Notes under the pieces: model-generated
What the model was told of the DNA's origin: nothing
The model's database searches: none
The model's input: the letters and a program-made list of their open reading frames with translations, nothing else
Part shown: piece by piece, positions 24,313-31,473 of the stretch
Position numbering within the stretch: the first letter of the stretch is position 1
Layout: each line of letters opens with the position of its first letter
Assembly (NCBI GenBank): GCA_910583895.1
Contig: CAJTYJ010000030.1
Coordinates: forward strand, 1 to 44,504
DNA length: 44,504 bases
Origin: an uncultured Lachnospiraceae bacterium
GTDB taxonomy: Bacteria; Bacillota; Clostridia; Lachnospirales; Lachnospiraceae
Direction of reading: 5' to 3'
Program-made: the position numbers and the translations under genes

Positions 24313-24358
24313 GACCTTCTAATATATTATTAAAAGAATATAGTAGGAGGTCTTTTTT
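24313..24358 (+). terminator. Terminator-like hairpin containing the yabP ribosome site
   Basis: GACCTTCTA (24313-24321) pairs with TAGGAGGTC (24344-24352) including one G·U, followed by six T (24353-24358). The ATG of yabP comes one base later, and its Shine-Dalgarno AGGAGG (24345-24350) is inside the 3' arm. Confidence 0.7.
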
Positions 24359-24359
24359 C

Positions 24360-24665
24360 ATGGTTAAGATGGGAACCACAGAGGAACATCCCCAGGGCAG
24401 AGGTGCTCATAAGGTCAGCATGATGAACCGACGGACCGGGAGTATCACCGGTGTATCGGATGTTATCTCTTTTGATATATCAGAAGTCCTTCTGGAGACG
24501 GAGCTTGGAATGATGCAGATCAAGGGGGCAGATCTGCATGTGAACCGCCTGACGTTAGAGAAGGGGGAGATTGAACTGGAAGGCAGAATCGACAGCATCC
24601 AGTATTCAGAGGTCTCGGATTTCAAAAAGGGCGGGGAGTCGCTTTTGAACCGGCTGTTTCGATAA
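24360..24665 (+). CDS. yabP: Sporulation protein YabP
   Basis: The 101-residue protein is a YabP/YqfC-family beta-rich domain (HKVSMMNRRTGSITGVSDVI at ~16-35, then VLLETELGMMQIKGADLHV). In Bacillus, YabP is a mother-cell protein made under SigE and needed for efficient sporulation. The start at 24360 follows AGGAGG, which is embedded in the preceding hairpin. yabQ begins 3 bp after its stop, so they form one operon with divIC. An in-frame ATG upstream at 24306 would lie before the hairpin and is unlikely. Confidence 0.92.
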   Translation: MVKMGTTEEHPQGRGAHKVSMMNRRTGSITGVSDVISFDISEVLLETELGMMQIKGADLHVNRLTLEKGEIELEGRIDSIQYSEVSDFKKGGESLLNRLFR

Positions 24666-24668
24666 AGC

Positions 24669-25112
24669 ATGAGTGTGGGAATTTTAAAAGAACTGCAGTT
24701 TTTTGGACTTGCAGTCTTAAGAGGCATATGGATTCTGATGCTTTACGATCTGCTTCGGATCCTTCGCAGGGTAGTGCCCCATGGTGTCTTTATGGTTGCC
24801 CTGGAAGATGTACTGTACTGGGCAGGAACGGCTCTGTTGATCTTTCAGCTTCTGTACCGGGAAAATGACGGAGCCCTGAGGGGATATGCCCTGTTTGCTG
24901 TGGCGGCCGGAATGTTCCTTTACCACCAGACGGTCAGCGGCTGGCTGGTAGAACATATTGCCGGGGTTTTGAATTTCTGTTTTGGCATACTGTTGAAGCC
25001 AGTGCGTGTTCTGCACAGGAAAGTCGTACAAGTTTTCCGTGTGGCCATAAAATTTTACAAAAAGAAATTGAAAAAAGGGCTGAAAGAGTTTATAATAATT
25101 CTATTCTCATAG
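24669..25112 (+). CDS. yabQ: Spore cortex biosynthesis protein YabQ
   Basis: The 147-residue membrane protein has about four hydrophobic segments (~8-24, ~40-62, ~70-88, ~93-110) and a basic C-terminal tail rich in Lys. The YabQ family acts in spore cortex formation in the mother cell, localised to the forespore membrane. Assignment rests on the pattern WILMLYDLLRILRRVVPHG and on its position between yabP and divIC, as in Bacillus. Confidence 0.88.
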   Translation: MSVGILKELQFFGLAVLRGIWILMLYDLLRILRRVVPHGVFMVALEDVLYWAGTALLIFQLLYRENDGALRGYALFAVAAGMFLYHQTVSGWLVEHIAGVLNFCFGILLKPVRVLHRKVVQVFRVAIKFYKKKLKKGLKEFIIILFS

Positions 25113-25123
25113 GGGTGAGCAAA

Positions 25124-25435
25124 GTGACAGCAAAACCAAGAAATAAAAAAATGCACAGGCGGAGGCCAAATCTGGGAGCCTGGGGGATCATCGTGATTGT
25201 CCTGGCTGTTTTTGGTGTCAGCACCGTCGGAGGCTTAAGGCTGAAGCAGAGGAATTACACTTATCAGATGCGAGAGGAAGCCCTTCAGGAGGCCATCGCT
25301 CAGGAAGAAAAGCGGGCGGAGGAGATCGAAGAGCTGGAAGCCTACACGAAGACAAAAAAATACGTGGAGGATGTGGCCAAGGAGAAGCTGGGCCTCGTTT
25401 ATGAGGATGAGATTATTTTTAAATCAAAAGACTGA
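25124..25435 (+). CDS. divIC: Septum formation initiator, DivIC/FtsB family
   Basis: This 103-residue single-pass protein has a short basic N-terminus, TM at ~18-36 (WGIIVIVLAVFGVSTVGG), an extracytoplasmic Glu-rich coiled coil (~40-75), and the family C-terminus KKYVEDVAKEKLGLVYEDEIIFK. It belongs to the DivIC-FtsL-DivIB divisome complex. I prefer GTG 25124, with AGGGGTGAG 5-10 nt upstream, over GTG 25115, which has no ribosome site. It follows yabQ by 11 bp and ends at a strong terminator. Confidence 0.93.
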   Translation: MTAKPRNKKMHRRRPNLGAWGIIVIVLAVFGVSTVGGLRLKQRNYTYQMREEALQEAIAQEEKRAEEIEELEAYTKTKKYVEDVAKEKLGLVYEDEIIFKSKD

Positions 25436-25444
25436 AGGAATCTT

Positions 25445-25473
25445 AAGGATGAGCCGTGAAGCTCATCCTTTTT
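25445..25473 (+). terminator. Terminator after divIC
   Basis: AAGGATGAGC (25445-25454) pairs perfectly with GCTCATCCTT (25461-25470), followed by T to 25473. Confidence 0.93.
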
Positions 25474-25475
25474 CA

Positions 25476-25498
25476 TGTCGAAATCTTTTTTTGTCGAG
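25476..25498 (+). promoter_or_regulatory. Two Spo0A boxes upstream of spoIIE
   Basis: An exact TGTCGAA at 25476-25482 and a one-mismatch TGTCGAG at 25492-25498, both on the + strand and 16 bp apart, just upstream of the spoIIE promoter. spoIIE is a known direct Spo0A target in Bacillus. Confidence 0.8.
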
Positions 25499-25508
25499 CC
25501 TCTTCCAA

Positions 25509-25541
25509 ATGACAAAGATTGCAAAAACCTCTTTCTATAAT
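25509..25541 (+). promoter_or_regulatory. spoIIE promoter with 21-bp spacer
   Basis: ATGACA (25509-25514) and a perfect TATAAT (25536-25541) are 21 bp apart. The Bacillus spoIIE promoter is known for the same over-long spacing, which makes it Spo0A-dependent. The leader to the start codon is ~160 nt. Confidence 0.72.
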
Positions 25542-25707
25542 GCCCATACAAAACGCAGACAGGACACCAGGGAGGGAAACTGCGAAAGTAAAACAGCAGC
25601 AGTCTGATCCGAATGCCGGGAAGTTTTCAGAGACGAAGTGCGTCAAAGAACATCTCCGGGCATAGATACCTGGCAGGCTGCAGAACGAAAAGAAGGAGGA
25701 TGTAGTA

Positions 25708-27114
25708 ATGGAGTGGACAAAGTATGTTTTGTCAATGATTTTTGGCGGGTGTCTGCTGATTTTGTTTGGCAGAAAAGAAGAGGGAAGAGACAAATGGCTG
25801 CTGGGGGCAGGATCCGGAGCCTGTCTGGCGGTTATGGAACTGACGGTGCAGTATATGCTTGGGGATGCGCCGTGGAAGATGGCGATAAGTGTGATGAAAG
25901 GAACCGCCTTTTTCTCGGCGGTAGTCCTGGCAGGCTACATCAAGGAGTGGATCAGCAGCCGGCCGGAAGGCGGGAATGTCATGGAGATCGCCCATCCGGT
26001 GCGGCAATGGATGGAAGATTATCAGGAAAGTTTTGCACAGCTTTCCAGAAGCTTCTGTATGGTGCCTCAGCTGGCAGATGGGACAAGCAGAGGGGAGCGG
26101 ATCCTGCAGGACCGGCTGGTGGAGAGCCGGATGGCGGCAGCGGGCCAGCTTCGGGAGATGAGCCAGATCCTGGTGGGGACGATGGAGCGTATTTACAGCA
26201 CGAAAGAAGATGCAGGACTGGAGCAGGAGATCAGCAGGCGGCTTCGGATTCTGGGCGTGCAGGTCCACAAAGTGTTTTTCTACAATCCCCAGGGCAGAAA
26301 GCGTCAGGCGTATATCACCATGAATACCAGAAGAAAGATCTGTGTGCCCTCCAAGAAAATTGCTTCTGTTCTGTCAGAAATTCTGGAATGTGAGATGATG
26401 CCGGCCAGAGACAGCCGCTCGTTTATCAGCCAGGAGCGGGTGACGGTGCTGTTTGTAGAAGGTGTGGCCTACAATGTGCTGTACGGGGTGAAAAAAGAGA
26501 CCAGACCGGACGAGGCGGTGTCCGGGGATAATTTTTCTGTATTCTGGCTGCCGGAAGGACAGTTCTGCGCCGGACTGTCCGACGGGATGGGTTCCGGCGT
26601 GCTGGCCTGCAGTCAGAGCGAGTTGGTGCTGGATCTCTTTGAACAGTTTTTGGAGGCAGGCTTTTCCCGGGAGACGGCGGTGCGGATGATCAATTCCTCT
26701 ATTGTGCTGCAGCCGGATGATCTGGTATTTTCAACCATGGACATTGCCTCCATTGACTTGTACACAGGAGTGTGTGATTTTCTGAAAGTGGGAGCATGCG
26801 CCAGCTTTCTGAAAAAGGAAAATGGGGTGGAGTGCATCCGGGGTCTTGGAATCCCGGCAGGTGTGTCAAGCCAGATTTCCTTAGAGCCCATAAGGCTTCG
26901 GATGTATGACGGGAATCTTCTCTTTTTGATGACAGACGGAGTGATCGGCGCCCTTCCGGAAGGGCAGGAAGAAGAAATCATGAAAGATCTGATCTGGAAT
27001 CTGCCTCAGGGCACGCCGACGGAGATGGCAGAGCGGCTGATGGAGCAGGTGAAAGCTTACGGGCAGGCAGCGGATGATATGACGATACTGGTGGCAGGGA
27101 TATGGAGAAGGTGA
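25708..27114 (+). CDS. spoIIE: Stage II sporulation protein E (SpoIIE), short form
   Basis: The 468-residue serine phosphatase dephosphorylates SpoIIAA-P to release SigF in the forespore. The C-terminal PP2C domain (~270-468) has LSDGMGSGVLA (~289-299), LMTDGVIGALPEG and a terminal ADDMTILV with the metal-binding Asp. A central regulatory region (~95-265) precedes it. Only about three membrane segments are present (~7-21, 30-50, 60-80), against ten in the 827-residue Bacillus protein. AAGGAGG precedes the ATG. Spo0A boxes and the 21-bp spacer promoter lie upstream, and tilS follows. Confidence 0.93.
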   Translation: MEWTKYVLSMIFGGCLLILFGRKEEGRDKWLLGAGSGACLAVMELTVQYMLGDAPWKMAISVMKGTAFFSAVVLAGYIKEWISSRPEGGNVMEIAHPVRQWMEDYQESFAQLSRSFCMVPQLADGTSRGERILQDRLVESRMAAAGQLREMSQILVGTMERIYSTKEDAGLEQEISRRLRILGVQVHKVFFYNPQGRKRQAYITMNTRRKICVPSKKIASVLSEILECEMMPARDSRSFISQERVTVLFVEGVAYNVLYGVKKETRPDEAVSGDNFSVFWLPEGQFCAGLSDGMGSGVLACSQSELVLDLFEQFLEAGFSRETAVRMINSSIVLQPDDLVFSTMDIASIDLYTGVCDFLKVGACASFLKKENGVECIRGLGIPAGVSSQISLEPIRLRMYDGNLLFLMTDGVIGALPEGQEEEIMKDLIWNLPQGTPTEMAERLMEQVKAYGQAADDMTILVAGIWRR

Positions 27115-27311
27115 GTGATACCCAGCCAAAACCTTATCTTGCAGACTGAAAAAACATGCGGGCCGTCTGGCGGAAAATGAGTGCATCACCATACCGGTAT
27201 AAGTTTTTGTGCCGGCACAAAGGACGGGGGAAGGAAGAACATGAGTGGGTCAGCATACCGGCATGAGGGGTGAGACAGGAGGATTTTTTAGAAGAAAATG
27301 GTATCAGGGAT

Positions 27312-27340
27312 TTGCATTTTGAGTGAGAATTGATTATGAT
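27312..27340 (+). promoter_or_regulatory. SigA promoter of tilS-hpt-ftsH
   Basis: TTGCAT (27312-27317), a 17-bp spacer and TATGAT (27335-27340). The preceding 200 bp after spoIIE contain only small palindromes (ATACCGGTAT near 27193, GTGCCGGCAC near 27210). Confidence 0.65.
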
Positions 27341-27375
27341 GAAAGAACAGGACATTCAGATGAGGAGCACAGGGC

Positions 27376-28842
27376 ATGGAGACGCGGGTTTATGGGTACA
27401 TGGAAAGATGGAAGATGACGGAGCCGGGAATGCGGGTTTTGACCGGATTTTCCGGCGGGGCAGATTCGGTGGCTCTCTTGGCGATGCTGCAGGAATATGG
27501 AGAGCGGCAGGGATTCACGGTGGAGGCACTGCATGTAAACCACGGGATCCGGGGGGCGGAGGCAAAGAGAGATCAGGTATTTTGCCAGGCGTTTTGTGAG
27601 GCCCGGGGGATTCCCTGCAAAGTTGTGTATGAGGATGTGCCGGCGTATGCCAGGAGGGAAAAGATCAGCCTGGAGGAGGCAGGAAGAGCGGTCCGCTATC
27701 GTGTTTTTTCCGGGGAGGTTGCAGCAGGAAGAGCGGACCGGGTGGCACTGGCGCACCATCAGAATGACCAGGCGGAGACGATGTTATTTCATTTGATGCG
27801 GGGGACCGGGCTTCGGGGACTCCGGGGGATGGAGCCAATCCGGCTGCCCTATATCCGGCCGCTGCTCTGCGTGTCCAGGCAGGAGATTGAAAGCTGGCTT
27901 GAGAAAAGGCAGATGATCTGGATGGAGGATTCCACCAATCAGGAGCTTGCGTATACGAGGAATCAGTTAAGACATCAGGTGATTGCACCGATGGAAGCGA
28001 TCCGGCCGGGAAGTATTGGGCGTATGGCGGGTTTGGCAGAGCGGCTTTTGGAACTGGAAGATTATCTGTCAGGGGAGCTTGAACGTCTGGAAAAGCAGGG
28101 GGTACAAAAGGAGGAGGAAGGTTTTTCCGTCTCTTTGAAGATGCTAAAGGACTTGCATCCGGCCATGAGAAAGCTCTTGATTCATGGGTGCCTGGAATCG
28201 CTTCTTTCCGGGGAGCGGGATTTAAAGGCACTGCATGTGGATCAGGTCTGCAGGCTTTTAGAGGGAAGAAGCGGAAGCCGTCTGACCCTTCCCGGAGGGT
28301 GTTATGCGGTACTGGAATATGAAAAGCTTTTGCTGAAAAAAGGATACGGGGGAAAAAAGACAGAAGAGGAGGTATATTGCGTACCAGGCGGAGAATATCA
28401 TTATATGGGAGAAATATTCTGTCTGACCCTGGAAAATTGTAAGAAAATTGGGAAAATTCCTGTAAATCGCTATACGAAGTGGTTTGATTATGATAAAATA
28501 AAAGGTAATGTTGTTCTGCGTACCCGCAGGCCCGGAGATTATCTGGAGCTGTCCGGGGGCAGACACAAGAAGCTGAAAGACTATCTGATTGACTGCAAAA
28601 TCCCCAGAGAAAAACGGGATCGGTGCATCCTTCTGGCGGACGAAAGCCACATTCTGTGGGTAGCAGGCATGCGCATCAGTGAGGGGTGCAAGGTTACAGA
28701 AGACACCAAAAGGGTGCTGAAAGTACAGATGAGGAAAAGCGAAAGTCCGGACAGTAACCGGATGGATGAGGTGCAAAAGGAAAGCGGCAAACCCATCTAC
28801 GGGACGCAGAGGGCGGCCGCGGAGTTTGAACAGGAGGAGTAA
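27376..28842 (+). CDS. tilS: tRNA(Ile)-lysidine synthase
   Basis: The 488-residue enzyme attaches lysine to C34 of tRNA-Ile(CAU), changing its codon specificity. The ATP PP-loop SGGADSVALL is at residues 26-35, followed by HVNHGIRGAEAKRDQVFC (~52-69) and AHHQNDQAETMLFHLMRGTG, the N-type ATPase core. The C-terminal TilS domain includes TRRPGDYL and KKLKDYLIDCKIPREKRD. The ribosome site is weak (GAGCACAGG). hpt follows after 5 bp and then ftsH, the same operon order as in Bacillus. Confidence 0.95.
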   Translation: METRVYGYMERWKMTEPGMRVLTGFSGGADSVALLAMLQEYGERQGFTVEALHVNHGIRGAEAKRDQVFCQAFCEARGIPCKVVYEDVPAYARREKISLEEAGRAVRYRVFSGEVAAGRADRVALAHHQNDQAETMLFHLMRGTGLRGLRGMEPIRLPYIRPLLCVSRQEIESWLEKRQMIWMEDSTNQELAYTRNQLRHQVIAPMEAIRPGSIGRMAGLAERLLELEDYLSGELERLEKQGVQKEEEGFSVSLKMLKDLHPAMRKLLIHGCLESLLSGERDLKALHVDQVCRLLEGRSGSRLTLPGGCYAVLEYEKLLLKKGYGGKKTEEEVYCVPGGEYHYMGEIFCLTLENCKKIGKIPVNRYTKWFDYDKIKGNVVLRTRRPGDYLELSGGRHKKLKDYLIDCKIPREKRDRCILLADESHILWVAGMRISEGCKVTEDTKRVLKVQMRKSESPDSNRMDEVQKESGKPIYGTQRAAAEFEQEE

Positions 28843-28847
28843 CAAAA

Positions 28848-29375
28848 ATGGAGAAGCATCACATTGAAGTCATGCTCGACGAGGCGTCAATCGATGCAAG
28901 AATCAGGGAACTAGGAGAGGAGATCAGCCGGGATTATGCAGGAAAAACGGTTTATTTGGTCTGTATTTTGAAAGGAAGCGTATATTTTACCTGCGAGCTG
29001 GCAAAAAGAATAACGGTACCAGTAGCGATGGATTTCATGCAGTGCTCCAGTTACGGAGCGGCTACAAAGTCCAGCGGTGTGGTAAAACTTTCCAAAGATC
29101 TGGATCTGCCGATCACGGACCGGGATGTGATTATCATCGAGGATATCATTGACTCCGGAAGGACCTTAAACCATTTGAAAAAACTGCTGAGTCAGAGAAA
29201 TCCGGCAAGCCTTAAGATCTGCACGCTTTTGGATAAACCGGAAAGAAGGGTTACGGATGTGAAAGTGGATTATGTCGGATTTCAGATCGAAGATAAATTT
29301 GTAGTGGGATACGGGCTGGACTACGACCAGCAGTATCGGAACCTGCCATACATCGGTGTGGTGGAATTTGATTAA
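28848..29375 (+). CDS. hpt: Hypoxanthine-guanine phosphoribosyltransferase
   Basis: The 175-residue purine salvage enzyme converts hypoxanthine or guanine plus PRPP to IMP or GMP. LKGSVYFTCELAKRI (~45-59) and the PRPP-binding VIIIEDIIDSGRTLNHL (~95-111) are diagnostic, followed by KVDYVGFQIEDKFVVGYGLDY. AGGAGGAG ends 8 nt before the ATG. In Bacillus, HprT can interact with FtsH and TilS functions in the same operon. Here the spacing (5 bp after tilS, 17 bp before ftsH) supports co-expression. Confidence 0.97.
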   Translation: MEKHHIEVMLDEASIDARIRELGEEISRDYAGKTVYLVCILKGSVYFTCELAKRITVPVAMDFMQCSSYGAATKSSGVVKLSKDLDLPITDRDVIIIEDIIDSGRTLNHLKKLLSQRNPASLKICTLLDKPERRVTDVKVDYVGFQIEDKFVVGYGLDYDQQYRNLPYIGVVEFD

Positions 29376-29392
29376 CAGGAGGATAAGATATT

Positions 29393-31207
29393 TTGAACAG
29401 ACAATGGAAAGGAATCGGCACCTATGTGGTATTTCTCGTGCTCATCTGCCTGGTGCTGGTATTCTTTGAAGGACGGCTTCAGGACCGTCCCGGTTATACC
29501 TATCAGCAGTTTGAAAAAATGCTGGCGGAGGGCGGGATTACAGGCGCCAGTATCCAGCCCAATGAAGAGACGCCCACCGGAACGGTGGAATATTATCTGA
29601 AGGACGGAACCGTCGGAAGTACCCATGTACTGGATACGGGGGAAGCGGAAGCGGCTTTAAGACAGGCCCAGGTACCCTATGACATCCTGCCGATGGTAAA
29701 GCCTGGATTTTTGGAGACTTACGGCATGTCCCTGATCCTGTGCGGGCTGGTGATTTTCTTTATCGTCATGACTCTGGGCAGGAACAACGGCGGAGGCAAT
29801 GCCAGGATGATGGACTTTGGCAAGAGCCATGCCCAGATGATAAACGGCGGCGAGAAAACCACCGGTTTTAAAGACGTGGCCGGACTGGAAGAAGAAAAGA
29901 GCGAGCTGGAGGAGATCGTGGATTTTCTGCGCAATCCCGGGCGCTACACCAAGGTGGGAGCAAGGATTCCCAAAGGCGTGCTTCTGGTGGGACCTCCGGG
30001 AACCGGCAAAACCCTGATCGCCAAGGCGGTTGCAGGGGAGGCGGGGGTGCCTTTTTTCAGCATCTCCGGTTCTGATTTTGTGGAAATGTTTGTGGGTGTA
30101 GGTGCCTCGAGGGTGCGGGATCTGTTTTCCAACGCCAAACGAAATGCGCCCTGTATTGTATTTATTGATGAGATTGATGCAGTGGCAAGACGCAGAGGAA
30201 CCGGTATGGGCGGCGGTCACGACGAGCGGGAGCAGACACTCAATCAGCTTTTGGTGGAGATGGATGGCTTTGGCGTCAATGAAGGAATCATCGTCATGGC
30301 GGCGACGAACCGGGTGGATATCCTGGATCCGGCCATCATGCGTCCCGGGCGTTTTGACCGTAAGATCGGTGTTGGAAGGCCGGATGTGAGAGGCAGAGAG
30401 GAGATCCTGAAAGTGCATGCCCGCAATAAGCCGCTGGGAGACGACGTGGATCTTCACCAGATTGCCCAGACTACGGCCGGGTTCACCGGTGCGGATCTGG
30501 AGAATCTGCTGAATGAGTCTGCGATTCAGGCAGCAAAAGAGAATCGGGCCTATATGGTCCAGGAAGATATCCGAAGAGCCTTTATCAAGGTGGGCATCGG
30601 TGCGGAGAAGAAAAGCCGGATCATAACCGAGAAGGAGAAGCGGATCACGGCCTACCATGAGGCAGGCCATGCGATTTTGTTCCACCTGCTTCCGGATGTG
30701 GGGCCGGTCTATACGGTGTCCATCATTCCCACCGGAATCGGTGCGGCGGGATACACCATGCCGCTGCCGGAAAAGGATGAGATGTTCAACACAAAGGGCA
30801 GAATGCTGCAGGATATTATGGTGGATCTGGGCGGAAGAGTGGCAGAGGAGCTGGTCTTTGACGATATCACCACCGGGGCTTCTCAGGATATCAAGGAGGC
30901 GACGGATGTGGCCCGGTCCATGGTGACCAGATACGGCATGTCGGAGAAGCTGGGACTGATTCATTACGGAGATGACGGCGAGGAAGTGTTTATTGGCCGG
31001 GACCTGGCTCATACCAGAAGTTACGGAGAGACCATCGCCGGTGAGATTGACGCGGAAGTGAAGCGGATCGTGGACGAGTGCTACGAAAAGGCCAGAAAGA
31101 TGATCGAGGAGCACCGGGATGTTCTGGAGGCCTGTGCGAATCTGCTTTTGGAGAAGGAAAAAATCACCCGGGAAGAGTTTGAAGCATTATTTGTGCAAAA
31201 TTGCTAA
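29393..31207 (+). CDS. ftsH: ATP-dependent zinc metalloprotease FtsH
   Basis: The 604-residue membrane-anchored AAA+ protease degrades misfolded membrane and some soluble proteins. TM1 is at ~9-26 and TM2 at ~113-131, with a short extracytoplasmic domain between them. Walker A GPPGTGKT is at ~200-207, Walker B IVFIDEIDAVARR at ~253-265, the SRH with MRPGRFDR at ~317-324, and the zinc site HEAGH at ~422-426. Translation starts at TTG 29393, supported by AGGAGG 10 nt upstream, an uncommon start. It is the last gene of the tilS operon. Confidence 0.97.
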   Translation: MNRQWKGIGTYVVFLVLICLVLVFFEGRLQDRPGYTYQQFEKMLAEGGITGASIQPNEETPTGTVEYYLKDGTVGSTHVLDTGEAEAALRQAQVPYDILPMVKPGFLETYGMSLILCGLVIFFIVMTLGRNNGGGNARMMDFGKSHAQMINGGEKTTGFKDVAGLEEEKSELEEIVDFLRNPGRYTKVGARIPKGVLLVGPPGTGKTLIAKAVAGEAGVPFFSISGSDFVEMFVGVGASRVRDLFSNAKRNAPCIVFIDEIDAVARRRGTGMGGGHDEREQTLNQLLVEMDGFGVNEGIIVMAATNRVDILDPAIMRPGRFDRKIGVGRPDVRGREEILKVHARNKPLGDDVDLHQIAQTTAGFTGADLENLLNESAIQAAKENRAYMVQEDIRRAFIKVGIGAEKKSRIITEKEKRITAYHEAGHAILFHLLPDVGPVYTVSIIPTGIGAAGYTMPLPEKDEMFNTKGRMLQDIMVDLGGRVAEELVFDDITTGASQDIKEATDVARSMVTRYGMSEKLGLIHYGDDGEEVFIGRDLAHTRSYGETIAGEIDAEVKRIVDECYEKARKMIEEHRDVLEACANLLLEKEKITREEFEALFVQNC

Positions 31208-31340
31208 AAACATCATGCGATTTTTGTGAAGTTTGTGCACACTTCTTTGGGAAGATGTGATACTATAATACACGTAAAAACCCCCAATACATTATATAGT
31301 TTTTGCTACACCCCATAAGAAACAAAAAATACCTTCTCCT

Positions 31341-31374
31341 AAAAAAGACAGCATTAACCCCCGCTGTCTTTTTT
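31341..31374. terminator. Bidirectional terminator after ftsH
   Basis: AAAAAAGACAGC (31341-31352) pairs perfectly with GCTGTCTTTTTT (31363-31374). A TATAAT at 31264-31269 lies upstream, so a ~100-nt RNA could end here. Confidence 0.9.
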
Positions 31375-31409
31375 ACTGTCCATTTGTATGTAAATTTATA
31401 GGAAAAAGC

Positions 31410-31438
31410 TTGTGCTGATGAAATATCTGTTATATGAT
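31410..31438 (+). promoter_or_regulatory. SigA promoter of the GH13 gene
   Basis: TTGTGC (31410-31415), a 17-bp spacer and TATGAT (31433-31438), ~35 bp before the chosen start. Confidence 0.6.
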
Positions 31439-31473
31439 AGTCAGATAACAGCATTTTTGAAGGGATGGGATGC

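Noticed and set aside
24285..24335. SigE promoter for yabP
   Set aside because: GCATAAT at 24299 and AT-rich blocks are suggestive, but no convincing -10 at the right spacing could be fixed, so it is not listed as a feature.
25638..26393. 251-codon + strand frame overlapping spoIIE
   Set aside because: Out of frame with SpoIIE, Gly/Arg/Asp-rich as typical of a +1 shadow, and without a ribosome site.
29657..31114. Long reverse-strand open frame (485 codons) opposite ftsH
   Set aside because: It is a shadow of a high-GC3 gene with all FtsH motifs on the + strand. It has no ribosome site and no family resemblance.
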